Below are positions 1-8,245 of a stretch of 58,523 bases of DNA, in pieces. The stretch comes from CAZCAQ01 sp964540135 (lineage in GTDB: Bacteria; Patescibacteriota; WWE3; UBA101185; UBA10185), in assembly GCA_964540135.1 (NCBI GenBank), contig CAZILK010000005.1:1-58523 (forward strand). Direction: 5' to 3'. The notes beneath the pieces were generated by a model. The model worked only from the letters and a program-made list of their open reading frames with translations. It ran no database searches and was not told the DNA's origin. Position 1 is the first letter of the stretch, and every line of letters begins with the position of its first letter. The position numbers and the translations under genes are program-made.

Positions 1-1118
1 GGCATGACTATATGAAGGTAGGTTGGCTCATCAAGAGGCCTGATCATACAAGGTGCTGTTGAGCTTGCAGTTTCTATAACAGCCTTCTCGCATTTCAAGT
101 TATTTAAAATATCAAGTAAGTACCTTGGGTTAAAAGCTACTTCAAGGTAGTTTGCAATATCCTCTGCATCTACAGTACTAACTACCTTTGCGTTTACTTT
201 ACTTAAATTCTCTCCAATTTCTTGTGAAGATGATTTAACTTGAATTAAACCTGTTGGATCAAATACAAATTTTAGGGCATCGCTATCTTCTTTTGTAAAA
301 ACACTGGAAAGCTTAACAGCATCAAGAAGGTCCTTTAATATAACCTCTGCACTATGAGCAGTTTCAGTTGGAATAATTCTCTTGTAGTCAGGAAACAGAC
401 CATCAATTACACCTGTCGCAACATATGCATCGCTGTTTTCAAGAAAAAGTAAATTCTTTGAATCATTTAAAAACATGCGGATAGGCTCTGAGGAGACTGA
501 TAATATACGAACAACCTCAAGAAGTGTTTTTGCTGGAACAATAACTGTAAAGTCACTGGCAGTACTCGTAAGCTTGAGTGTTTTTTCAGACAATCTAAAG
601 CCATCGGTTGTTGCTGCTGTTAAAACACCGTCGCTGAAAGTTAAAAGAATACCGGTATAAACTGGCTTTGATTCGTCAGTACTCGCTGAAAAAACAACTT
701 GAGACACACAATTAAAGATGTCACTTGGATTAAGTTCAATAAAAGATGTTGGGTTGTCGTAAGAAGGGATTGCTGGGAAATCTCCAGCAGGCATTGTTGT
801 AAAAGATGAGCTTGATGTTAGCGAGGTTAACTTCAAATTATCTCCAACAAGCTCAAGCACAACACTCTGGCTTGTTAAATGTGAAACTGCCTCTTTTAAA
901 AGCTTGAGTGAGACGGCAGATCCGCCATCAACTTCGACAGAAGCGGGTAAAGAAACGGACAAGGCCGATTCTAGATTTGTTGCTAATATTTTTACTCCGT
1001 TATTCTCAGCCTTAATAAGCACATGAGATAAAATGGGTAACGTGTTTTTAACAGGTACAACTTTTGAAGCAGCATTTAAAGTACTTAAAAGATTTTCTCG
1101 TAAACATGTGAATTTCAT
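1..1118 (-). CDS. dnaN: DNA polymerase III beta sliding clamp (3' end cut by window edge)
   Basis: This is the ring clamp that tethers the replicative polymerase to DNA. Reading the minus strand from ATG at 1116-1118 gives about 372 residues starting MKFTCLREN and running off the edge at HIVMP. That is very close to the usual clamp C-terminus, so only a few residues are missing. Recognisable stretches are NTLPILSHVLI near the N-terminus and PAKTLLEVVRIL in the middle. The ATG shares its A with the TAA of the KH/R3H gene (TAATG), so this is the last gene of the rpmH-rnpA-yidD-yidC-jag operon and is probably translationally coupled. It is oddly placed: dnaN normally follows dnaA, but here it is about 5.7 kb away on the other strand. 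Confidence 0.93.
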   Translation of the reverse strand, partial: MKFTCLRENLLSTLNAASKVVPVKNTLPILSHVLIKAENNGVKILATNLESALSVSLPASVEVDGGSAVSLKLLKEAVSHLTSQSVVLELVGDNLKLTSLTSSSSFTTMPAGDFPAIPSYDNPTSFIELNPSDIFNCVSQVVFSASTDESKPVYTGILLTFSDGVLTAATTDGFRLSEKTLKLTSTASDFTVIVPAKTLLEVVRILSVSSEPIRMFLNDSKNLLFLENSDAYVATGVIDGLFPDYKRIIPTETAHSAEVILKDLLDAVKLSSVFTKEDSDALKFVFDPTGLIQVKSSSQEIGENLSKVNAKVVSTVDAEDIANYLEVAFNPRYLLDILNNLKCEKAVIETASSTAPCMIRPLDEPTYLHIVM

Positions 1119-1567
1119 TATTGTTTCTTTTTAAGAACAACACGTCTAAAAGGCTCGTCTCCAGAACTCTCTGTTAAGACATCGTCATATTCTGTTACAA
1201 AGGTATGAACCATGCGTCTTTCACTAGGGGTCATTGGAGGAAGAATAACTTCTTCACCAAAAAAACGAACCTTATCAATAGCTCTTCTTGCCATATCCTG
1301 AATCTTTTCCGTTTTCTGAACCTTATAATCGTTTATATCAACACTAACATGCAAACTCTCTGGAACATGTCTAAAAGAAACAGTATTTAAAAAGCTTTCA
1401 AGAGCCGATAAACCAAGCCCATGGGTACCGATTAAAAAATTAAGATTGTCTCCTGTTATAAAAACCTCAATGCTTTCAGGTGCCTCATTTATTACAACAG
1501 GCGGATCAATTTGGATATGCTTAAAAAAGTCAGTAACTAATGTTTGAATTAATTCTATTTGTTTCAT
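1118..1567 (-). CDS. jag: KH-R3H RNA-binding protein, Jag/KhpB family (short form)
   Basis: A single-stranded RNA-binding protein of the Jag/SpoIIIJ-associated (KhpB) family, which in other bacteria works with KhpA in cell-division and envelope control. Its 149 residues hold a KH domain with the loop FLIGTHGLGLSALESFL (about residues 44-60) and an R3H domain with PSERRMVH (about 113-120). It is shorter than Firmicute Jag because the N-terminal Jag_N domain is absent. It overlaps yidC by one base (TAATG) upstream and dnaN by one base downstream. The yidC-jag order is conserved in bacteria and supports the call. Confidence 0.88.
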   Translation of the reverse strand: MKQIELIQTLVTDFFKHIQIDPPVVINEAPESIEVFITGDNLNFLIGTHGLGLSALESFLNTVSFRHVPESLHVSVDINDYKVQKTEKIQDMARRAIDKVRFFGEEVILPPMTPSERRMVHTFVTEYDDVLTESSGDEPFRRVVLKKKQ

Positions 1568-2370
1568 TATTTATTCCTCTTAATAATGGCTTTTAATTTG
1601 TTAATTTCCGGCTCAAGTCCACCCCATCCGGTAGTAAAGTAGCCCTGCACCATTGAATAAAGTGATGTTATCACAAGATACAAAACGGTACCTGCAGGCA
1701 GCTTGATGCCTATCATAACAGTAAATAACGGCATCATAAACAGCATTTGTTGTTGCATATTATAGGCAATGTCGTCTGTTTTGTCAGGGGTTTTCTCAGC
1801 GACCTTCTCAGCTTTTGCCACCATAGGCATGATCATTTTTGAGCTTACAAACTGAAATACTCCTGCAAGAAGCGGGAGTACGAAAAACTTATCAGGTCTT
1901 GTTAAATCCCACATAAAAAATTTGGCATTTATGCTAGCAAGAGAGCCGGGGTTTAAAAAATCAAAATAAAGTAAATCAGCAACTTTGCTGTCTACAGAAC
2001 TGTTATTATGAACAAACATATTAATAACAGTGTAAAGAGCGATCATTATAAAGATGGTTGGAAGGGCTGTTAAGCATCCTGAAGCAGGGTTAATGCCGTG
2101 CTGTTTAAAAAGTTCCATCTGCATTTCTGCTTGTTTCTTTTTATCGTGTTTGAATTTCTTTTTGATTTTATCAAGCTCGGGCATTAAGTCTTTTTGCTTC
2201 TTAGCCATTTTTATAGATTTAACTGTGATTGGTAAGGTAATAAGCCTCACTGCAATTGTTAGCAGTATTATTGCGACACCAAGATTAGGGATAAGATAAT
2301 AAAAACCCATCAATAAATTGAATATAGGGGCCACAAGAAGCATATTCCAAATCGCGCCAAGGTTTAGCAT
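1567..2370 (-). CDS. yidC: Membrane protein insertase YidC/Oxa1
   Basis: Inserts and folds membrane proteins, alone or with SecYEG. The 267 residues have the Gram-positive-like Oxa1 layout with no large periplasmic domain. The conserved arginine of the hydrophilic groove is visible in TIAVRLITLPI (about residues 38-48), followed by a basic cytoplasmic coiled segment rich in Lys (about 50-85) and further membrane segments. It has no obvious lipobox. The start has no Shine-Dalgarno, but a TAGAAT hexamer (2377-2382) ends six bases before the ATG, so it may also be transcribed separately as a leaderless mRNA. It lies between yidD and jag, the classic order. Confidence 0.93.
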   Translation of the reverse strand: MLNLGAIWNMLLVAPIFNLLMGFYYLIPNLGVAIILLTIAVRLITLPITVKSIKMAKKQKDLMPELDKIKKKFKHDKKKQAEMQMELFKQHGINPASGCLTALPTIFIMIALYTVINMFVHNNSSVDSKVADLLYFDFLNPGSLASINAKFFMWDLTRPDKFFVLPLLAGVFQFVSSKMIMPMVAKAEKVAEKTPDKTDDIAYNMQQQMLFMMPLFTVMIGIKLPAGTVLYLVITSLYSMVQGYFTTGWGGLEPEINKLKAIIKRNK

Positions 2371-2425
2371 TCGTCTATTCTATCACGAATTTAAGATATG
2401 AAGAGATACTAACGGCAGTTTTTAG

Positions 2426-2653
2426 CTACAATAGCGGATCAACACCGCCTTTAAAAAATGGATTACATCTTAAGACCCGCTTAAAGCCTAAAAATAGCCC
2501 TTTCAAAACTCCATATTTTTCAACAGCCTGGTAAGTGTAATAACCACAGGTTGGGGTATACCTGCACCTACTAAGAGGTGCTAGAGCCGGAGCTACGAAT
2601 CTTTTGTATAAGAGTAGTAACTTCAGTGTTAATTTCTTCATAAGTTTTATCAA
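2426..2653 (-). CDS. yidD: Membrane protein insertion efficiency factor YidD
   Basis: A small membrane-associated protein that assists YidC-dependent insertion. The family signature is clear: YKRFVAPAL, CRYTPTCGYYTYQAVEKYG, then LLRC-type VLRCNPFFKGGVDP at the C-terminus, with the three family cysteines present. The start is either ATG at 2653 (75 residues) or the second Met at 2641 (71 residues, closer to the family norm). Either start lies inside the 3' end of rnpA, giving a 71-83 base overlap in a different frame. Confidence 0.9.
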   Translation of the reverse strand: MIKLMKKLTLKLLLLYKRFVAPALAPLSRCRYTPTCGYYTYQAVEKYGVLKGLFLGFKRVLRCNPFFKGGVDPLL

Positions 2654-2930
2654 GACCTTTCCCGTTGCAATAAAAGATCAGGTTACTGCCTTTTGGTATT
2701 ATAGCAAGGTTTGCTCTGATGGACTCACGAAACTGCCTTTTTATACGGTTACGTTTAGGAACATTTGGAGCAATTTTATTTGGTGCAACAACTGCTATTT
2801 TAGGGAGGCTCTCTGGGTCTTTGGTATTAACAACAAGTACAGTTACGTACTCACCGTGTAACTTAAAACCGTATTTTTTAGCAATTGAAAAATCCCGAGG
2901 TTTGGTTAATCTAAAGGTTTTATTAAGCAT
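2571..2930 (-). CDS. rnpA: Ribonuclease P protein component
   Basis: Protein subunit of RNase P, which matures tRNA 5' ends. The 119 residues include the N-terminal FRLTKPRDFSIAKKYG segment and the RNR signature as KRNRIKRQFRES (about residues 59-70). The last ~25 residues overlap yidD in another frame. It starts 26 bases after rpmH, and the order rpmH-rnpA-yidD-yidC-jag is one of the most conserved in bacteria. The RNase P RNA gene was not seen in this window. Confidence 0.93.
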   Translation of the reverse strand: MLNKTFRLTKPRDFSIAKKYGFKLHGEYVTVLVVNTKDPESLPKIAVVAPNKIAPNVPKRNRIKRQFRESIRANLAIIPKGSNLIFYCNGKGLDKTYEEINTEVTTLIQKIRSSGSSTS

Positions 2931-2956
2931 TTAGAGTATTGCGACAGGCGTGTGGA

Positions 2957-3109
2957 TTATTTTTTATGATTAGTTCTAGCTAAAAGCTTTCGCCCCTTTG
3001 CCATGCGTCTTTTTAAGACCTTTCGTCCACCTTTTGTTGCCATTCTTTTAAGAAAACCGTGTTTTCTCACTCTTTTCAGTTTTTTGGGTTGATACGTTCT
3101 TTTTGGCAT
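2957..3109 (-). CDS. rpmH: 50S ribosomal protein bL34
   Basis: A 50-residue, very basic ribosomal protein. The translation begins MPKRTYQPKKLKRVRKHGF and ends ARTNHKK, with the family core GFLKRMATKGGRKVLKRR. It is the first gene of the leftward operon that ends with dnaN. It has no Shine-Dalgarno; a strong promoter ends seven bases before the ATG (see the promoter entry). Confidence 0.96.
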   Translation of the reverse strand: MPKRTYQPKKLKRVRKHGFLKRMATKGGRKVLKRRMAKGRKLLARTNHKK

Positions 3110-3116
3110 GGTAAAG

Positions 3117-3145
3117 ATATTACTTTAACAAAGGCTAGTAGTCAA
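3117..3145 (-). promoter_or_regulatory. rpmH promoter placed for a leaderless mRNA
   Basis: On the minus strand, TTGACT (3140-3145), a 17-base spacer and TAATAT (3117-3122) end seven bases before the rpmH ATG. A start site at the usual distance would fall on or next to the start codon, so the mRNA would have essentially no leader. This is a strong, near-consensus sigma-70-type promoter. Confidence 0.75.
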
Positions 3146-3168
3146 CTAACGTAACTAGAACCCTACTC

Positions 3169-3774
3169 CTATTTGACAGGGGGTGGGGTTGTTGGCAATG
3201 TAAAGATCCTTGAGTTACGACCATATAAGCTTGGGTTTTGAACATCCGGGGTTCCATCTCCGTTTATATCGTCATCCCAAAGGTCTGGAATATCATCACC
3301 GTCAGTATCTACTGGCAAGCACCTCTTAAAAGACTGGTTAGCGCAACCTTCGGTTGAAGCTTCAAACCCTTTACAACATGCAGCTCCCGAAGGAATTCTG
3401 CATCTAGAAGCAACTCCGCATTTTAATGGAAGCGGCTTATCAGCTGGGGTTGTTGGATTACTCGGAGCGGTAACTGTTTTAACACAGACAGTACCTTTAG
3501 TTGCTGCAAAAGGTCTATCTTTTGCAACACCAACACTAACTGTACAGGTCCTAAGAGAATAACCAGTACAACAGGTTTTAGGGGTCGCAGAACAAATCAA
3601 AGTATCTCGTGAGCAAGGAGTGGTTGCCGGCACTTGAGCAATAGAATACCCCTGTACATCCTCACTTGAATTAAATGTTTTATAAAATACAACGCCAGAA
3701 ATAGTTAGTAGTACAAAAGCAAGTAAGGCAACTAAAAATAGTTGGGCAGTACCTTTCTCATTAGCTTTATACAT
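3169..3774 (-). CDS. Membrane-anchored cysteine-rich surface protein with calcium-binding repeats
   Basis: Function unknown. The 201 residues start with a KGTAQLFL-type anchor and one hydrophobic segment (about 10-31). They continue with two six-cysteine modules of the form C-C-CC-C-C (Cys 54, 61, 68-69, 77, 97 and Cys 119, 125, 133-134, 144, 152), each with CC-x-G-Y/F. Then come Asp-rich thrombospondin-type-3-like motifs DTDGDDIPD and DINGDGTPD (about 156-177) and a Pro/Thr tail. The topology is probably N-in with an extracellular, disulfide-bonded domain that binds calcium. It shares the modules with the larger gene just upstream. It has its own promoter and an AAAGGAG ribosome site. It lies between rpmH and dnaA, an unusual place for a surface gene. 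Confidence 0.75.
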   Translation of the reverse strand: MYKANEKGTAQLFLVALLAFVLLTISGVVFYKTFNSSEDVQGYSIAQVPATTPCSRDTLICSATPKTCCTGYSLRTCTVSVGVAKDRPFAATKGTVCVKTVTAPSNPTTPADKPLPLKCGVASRCRIPSGAACCKGFEASTEGCANQSFKRCLPVDTDGDDIPDLWDDDINGDGTPDVQNPSLYGRNSRIFTLPTTPPPVK

Positions 3775-3813
3775 ATATTCTTTCTCCTTTTTTTCAAAAA
3801 ATAGTATGTAAAA

Positions 3814-3842
3814 AGTATAGATAATAAAAAGGTTGTTATCAA
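3814..3842 (-). promoter_or_regulatory. Promoter of the small cysteine-rich surface gene
   Basis: On the minus strand, TTGATA (3837-3842), a 17-base spacer and TATACT (3814-3819) lie about 40 bases before the ATG, with AAAGGAG close to the start. This gene therefore keeps a conventional leader, unlike many others here. Confidence 0.6.
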
Positions 3843-3846
3843 CAAC

Positions 3847-3871
3847 AATCCCCCTGAAAATCAGGGGGATT
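3847..3871 (-). terminator. Hairpin terminator after the 919-residue surface gene
   Basis: A perfect 11-base stem (AATCCCCCTGA / TCAGGGGGATT) with a three-base loop begins 25 bases after the stop of the large surface gene. A second small hairpin (GTTGTT/AACAAC) follows in the direction of transcription. There is no long T-run directly after the first stem, so termination may rely on the pair of hairpins. It separates the large surface gene from the small one. Confidence 0.6.
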
Positions 3872-3895
3872 GCATACTACACGAATCTTACTAGA

Positions 3896-6655
3896 TTAAC
3901 GTGGCTGTAGAGCCCCGTATTGCAGGTAACCGTTACAGTGTAGTGTCTCAAGAGACTTGAATCCTGGATCACAGTTAGTGCCAACAGACCAAGAACCTTT
4001 CGAATATGTACTTGGGTCTTCTGTTTGATACACAGTATCTCCAAGCTTCAGGTAATCAACTTTCAGGTTTCTATCACCATTGACGTTTGCGTCATTGATA
4101 AAGTGAACCGTAAGGTCTGAGATTGAAACATTACCAACATCAGCTTTATAATCAACCATCGATGCAGTAACATTCCATCTTTTAACCTCAATATTTTTAG
4201 CTTTCAATACCATTGTTGGATATATATTGTCTGACGGAAAACCCATAGCCCTTATTACGACTGGCTTGCTTATAACAGGACTGGTCGAGTTAGTAGGTAG
4301 TATATCTATTCGGCTTGAACTTCCTTGACCACAAGGTGCGTCGTAATAGGTAGATCCACAGGCTCTATGCCCAAGCGGGTTACCATCGCATCGCATTACC
4401 GGAATGGCTGGATTCTTAGTCAAAGCTGAACCAGAACCTGTAACACCTCCCATATCCTCAACATTAACTGTTAGGAAATAAGCACTGTGTGTACAAGCGC
4501 CTTTAGCACCATCGGCTAAGGAACAAGGCACGGCAACTCCAAAATTAGACACCGTACTCCAGTCAATTGTGGTAGCACCAGAAGCAACAGCCTCTTGATC
4601 AGTATATATTTTCTCTCCAACTTTTACCCATCTACCCTTAGTCCCGTATAACTCAACACCGCCGCTCATCACGGAAGTACAGCGCGGACCCTCAGAATAG
4701 GCAGGATTTAGGTAAAGCGTAACTTTCTTGATTCTTGAGTGTGTTGATTTAGCAAATACAACTGTACTTACTCTATCGCCTTTTCTGATATTAGATGCTG
4801 CTGAGAGACTAACGATCTCAGCTGTCGGTGCTTTATACACTGTAGATGGAGCTGTAGAAGTAGATACAAAATCTACACTTGGCATAGAAGCAGGGGTAAA
4901 CCAGCAATTTTCATACCCAGTAGTACCAACACTACAAGAGGTGTAGCTAGTTTTAGCAGGTTTGTAGCCTGCAGTTATAGCACGTATAGCGAAGTTGATA
5001 TTCTTCCTATCAAAGCTAAACGTGTAAGTACCATCTGCTCCAGTTTTTACACCAGCATCACCTAAAGGTTTTGTACCATTCCCTAAAAAGACATTGACAT
5101 TAACTCCAGCTACCCCTTTACCGGCTGAGTTTTTAACAACACCAGTTACAGTAGTAAGGTTCTGGGAAGGATTACCGCCTCCACCACCGCCTGCCGAAAT
5201 CTGACTAGTAGGTGTTTGTGGAACATCGATTTGGCCATTACCGTCTTGATCCGGATCAAAGTCATTTGGTATTCCATCCCCATCTATATCATTAGGTTTT
5301 TTAGGTGGAGTAGGAGCACATTTATACGCACCGTTACCACAGGAGGACGCAGAATAGCCCGTACAACACCCCATACCACTAGAGGTAATGCATGAATTTT
5401 TATCATGGCACATACCAGCTTTAGCCGGGAAGCAGCTCTTATATCCTGCATCTAACAAAGAATCCGAACCAGACGTACAGCAAACCTGCGAATACGAACC
5501 TCGTCCCCAATCAGGTATACATGTGTTTGTAACAGGAGGGGTAACCGGAGGCACTGTCGGGGTAAGTATGCAGCGATTGCCTGACCTCAACGAAGAACCG
5601 TCGTAGTACTGACAAGATAACATTGTATATGCTGTGGATGGTATACCTGAAGCTCCACAACACTTTGTACTAGCAGAACAGCCAGACGAAAGACTACAGG
5701 AAGGTAGCGGGGTTGGCGGATTTTTAATGTTAATACACTGTACTTTTCCACCATCGCAACCAGCAGCAACCATAATGTGATCCTTGGTACAACACCCAGA
5801 GAAGGCATCATTAGGATTGAATGCACATGTATTAGTTGTTGTTAAGCATCTCGGGGGTCTCACTATAGGAGCCGGGGTTGGTTTATCAGCACTCTTAACA
5901 CACTTGAATCCGTCAAATGGAGTTGCGCCTGGACCTACAGTACGGCCTACACAGGGTTCAACACCATACCCAGAAGGGCAGTTTGGACGATTCTTTACAC
6001 ACTCAGACTCAGCAGAAGTTATAGGACGACATCTAAAACCGCCTCTATAAAATGGGCCATCGCCAACATCGCCGTACATCTTGTCTCTTGGTTGCCTACA
6101 ATCATCAGCTGGTTCGTAACCAGCATCGCAATTCAAAATCGGCGTTAACCTACAGTTAGCGTAATTCCAATCATCAGAAGGCTGGGAGTTTAACTTACAT
6201 CTCCAACCAGATCTAGTCTGACTAGGATCTCTGTTGAATCTGCTAATACAGTCTTCAACTTGTGTCATGCCGCTAGGACAGTTAAGAGGGCGGATATCCC
6301 TACAATCTGCTTTATCCCAAGGGCCCCAACCGGTACCGATAGGGTCTGAATAAAGATAGCACTGTTTGCCATCCCTACCAGCATAAGTACAATCACGAAT
6401 TCTATAATTACCAGTACAAATTACAGACTGCGGTGCCCAAACATTACAAGATGTATCGTTTGCAGCAATCTTTGTACCAAGAACACTAAGACCACCTGTT
6501 TGCATGGTTTTAAATAAAAACAAACCCACAACAGATAACCCAGCTACAAGTAAAAGAATAAGTAACAAATGGGCCATACCCTTGTTATTACTTAAACCAT
6601 TCCTCGTAGAAGGATTACAGCCAGGTGGGGTCTGGCTAGGTTTAGTACTCAGCAT
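3896..6655 (-). CDS. Large cysteine-rich multidomain surface protein
   Basis: Function unknown; a 919-residue membrane-anchored extracellular protein. The N-terminus has a KGMAHLLL anchor and one transmembrane segment (about 26-49). Next come four modules with four cysteines (about residues 70-252; pattern C-C-x-x-G-Y-C-C) and four CC-containing modules (about 270-446). These are followed by a calcium-type repeat DIDGDGIPNDFDPDQDGNG (456-474), a Gly6 linker and a carboxypeptidase-regulatory-like beta domain (TGVVKNSAGKGVAGVNV, about 500-575). A C-terminal region of about 320 residues has few cysteines. Strong ribosome site AAAGGAGG. Cohesion, adhesion to a host cell or a sheath are plausible roles but not shown. 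It shares its CC module with the downstream 201-residue protein. Confidence 0.75.
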   Translation of the reverse strand: MLSTKPSQTPPGCNPSTRNGLSNNKGMAHLLLILLLVAGLSVVGLFLFKTMQTGGLSVLGTKIAANDTSCNVWAPQSVICTGNYRIRDCTYAGRDGKQCYLYSDPIGTGWGPWDKADCRDIRPLNCPSGMTQVEDCISRFNRDPSQTRSGWRCKLNSQPSDDWNYANCRLTPILNCDAGYEPADDCRQPRDKMYGDVGDGPFYRGGFRCRPITSAESECVKNRPNCPSGYGVEPCVGRTVGPGATPFDGFKCVKSADKPTPAPIVRPPRCLTTTNTCAFNPNDAFSGCCTKDHIMVAAGCDGGKVQCINIKNPPTPLPSCSLSSGCSASTKCCGASGIPSTAYTMLSCQYYDGSSLRSGNRCILTPTVPPVTPPVTNTCIPDWGRGSYSQVCCTSGSDSLLDAGYKSCFPAKAGMCHDKNSCITSSGMGCCTGYSASSCGNGAYKCAPTPPKKPNDIDGDGIPNDFDPDQDGNGQIDVPQTPTSQISAGGGGGGNPSQNLTTVTGVVKNSAGKGVAGVNVNVFLGNGTKPLGDAGVKTGADGTYTFSFDRKNINFAIRAITAGYKPAKTSYTSCSVGTTGYENCWFTPASMPSVDFVSTSTAPSTVYKAPTAEIVSLSAASNIRKGDRVSTVVFAKSTHSRIKKVTLYLNPAYSEGPRCTSVMSGGVELYGTKGRWVKVGEKIYTDQEAVASGATTIDWSTVSNFGVAVPCSLADGAKGACTHSAYFLTVNVEDMGGVTGSGSALTKNPAIPVMRCDGNPLGHRACGSTYYDAPCGQGSSSRIDILPTNSTSPVISKPVVIRAMGFPSDNIYPTMVLKAKNIEVKRWNVTASMVDYKADVGNVSISDLTVHFINDANVNGDRNLKVDYLKLGDTVYQTEDPSTYSKGSWSVGTNCDPGFKSLETLHCNGYLQYGALQPR

Positions 6656-6862
6656 ATTTTTCCTCCTTTGTTAAATAATTACGAAAAGAAAATATGTCGT
6701 GAGTTAATGGTAGAACTTTTTAGGATCACGCGTCAATAACTATTCGTATGTTGGTTAAAAATGTCCGCTGTGAAAACTAAAAAACCAGATATATGCAACT
6801 ACTGTTGCTTAATAAATGTGGATAACTAATGTAGAGTTATTCACAAGAGCTACTCTTCATTT
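6656..6862. promoter_or_regulatory. Intergenic region with dnaA promoter and DnaA boxes (left part of oriC)
   Basis: Between the leftward surface gene and rightward dnaA. It holds a perfect DnaA box, TTATCCACA read on the minus strand at 6817-6825, and TTATTCACA (one mismatch) on the plus strand at 6837-6845. A TACTCT hexamer (6851-6856) ends six bases before the dnaA ATG. Boxes next to the dnaA promoter fit autoregulation and origin function. For the leftward gene, TTGACG and TACCAT with an 18-base spacer is a possible promoter. Confidence 0.65.
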
Positions 6863-8245
6863 ATGCAAAACAATATTACTGAAAAAAGTGTTTGGGACGC
6901 AGTCCTTGCAGATATGCAGGTAACCTTATCCGAGCTTGAATACGGAACTTGGTTTAAAAACACGTTTGCTAAAAACTTAACAGAAGTGTCTCTTGAAATA
7001 AACTGCCCCTCTACTTACGCAAGCGACATGCTTAAGAAAAAGTATTTATCTCTTTTGCAAAACAGCGTTAATAAAATATGTAAAAGCGATCTTGAACTTG
7101 TTTTTACTGTGGGCTTAAAGCCGGTAAATCCTCTGGGGAGTAAAGAAGAACTACCAGGACCTCTTTTTCAAAGCAACGCTTTACCCCAAACGTACAATCA
7201 AAGTAGTACTAATCTCAATCCAAATTTTACATTTGAAACTTATGTAATGGGATCAAATAACAGACTAGCGTATTCAATTGCTATGGCTGTTGCTGAAAAC
7301 CCCGGAAAAGCATACAACCCATTCTTTCTTTACTCAAAAGTAGGTCTTGGTAAAACACATCTTATGCAAGCCGTTGGCAATAGTATTCTAAAAAGAAATC
7401 CGAGCCTCAAAGTTTTCTACTGTACAAGTGAAAGCTTCACCAACGATCTAGTAGAGGCGCTTCAGATGGGTAAATCAAAAGGCAGGTATACTTCTAATAA
7501 ATTCAGAGAGAAATATAGAAATATAGACGTACTTCTGATTGACGATATCCAATTTATTGCAGGAAAAGACGCAACTCAAGAAGAGTTTTTTCACACCTTT
7601 AACACTCTTCACATGGCACAAAAACAAATTGTTGTAACCTCGGATAGGCCACCAAAAGATTTTGTGAATATTGAAGAGCGCATGACATCAAGATTTGGTA
7701 GCGGCATTATTGCCGATATTCAAAGCCCTGATATAGAAACAAGAATCGCAATCCTTAGAAATAAAAGAGATAAAAATCACGACGATATGCCAAATGAAAT
7801 AATTGAACTTATTGCAGAAAACATTCAAACAAATATAAGAGAGCTTGAGGGAGCGTACTTACAGGTACTTACGTTTGGCAGAACACATGAAGATGGATTA
7901 ACTTTAGATACCGCTAGAAAAGCACTGGGAGATACTATCAAAGTACAAACAAAACAAATAAATCTAACCCAAATTCTTAAAGTAGTAAGCACCTACTACA
8001 ACACAACGATTGCAGATATAAAAGGGAAGAGAAGGACAAAAGAACTTGTAACTCCAAGACACATGATTATGTTTCTCCTTTACGACTTAACAGGTACTCC
8101 TTTTATAACAATCGGGGAAGTGCTTGGCGGTCGTGATCACACAACCATAATGCACGGGGTTAGAAAGGTAGAAGAAGAACTCAAAACATTTGGAAAAACA
8201 AAACAAGATTACTTAAATATTAAACAACTATTAAGAGCAGATTAA
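6863..8245 (+). CDS. dnaA: Chromosomal replication initiator protein DnaA
   Basis: AAA+ ATPase that binds DnaA boxes and melts oriC. The 460 residues show domain I (about 1-85), a short linker, the AAA+ domain with Walker B VLLIDDIQFIAGK, and domain IV with the DNA-binding signature GGRDHTTIMHGV near the C-terminus. The Walker A is YSKVGLGKTH (residues 157-166): the usual first glycine of GGVGLGKT is serine and the second lysine, while the GKT is intact. There is no Shine-Dalgarno; TACTCT lies six bases before the ATG. It is not followed by dnaN. Confidence 0.97.
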   Translation: MQNNITEKSVWDAVLADMQVTLSELEYGTWFKNTFAKNLTEVSLEINCPSTYASDMLKKKYLSLLQNSVNKICKSDLELVFTVGLKPVNPLGSKEELPGPLFQSNALPQTYNQSSTNLNPNFTFETYVMGSNNRLAYSIAMAVAENPGKAYNPFFLYSKVGLGKTHLMQAVGNSILKRNPSLKVFYCTSESFTNDLVEALQMGKSKGRYTSNKFREKYRNIDVLLIDDIQFIAGKDATQEEFFHTFNTLHMAQKQIVVTSDRPPKDFVNIEERMTSRFGSGIIADIQSPDIETRIAILRNKRDKNHDDMPNEIIELIAENIQTNIRELEGAYLQVLTFGRTHEDGLTLDTARKALGDTIKVQTKQINLTQILKVVSTYYNTTIADIKGKRRTKELVTPRHMIMFLLYDLTGTPFITIGEVLGGRDHTTIMHGVRKVEEELKTFGKTKQDYLNIKQLLRAD

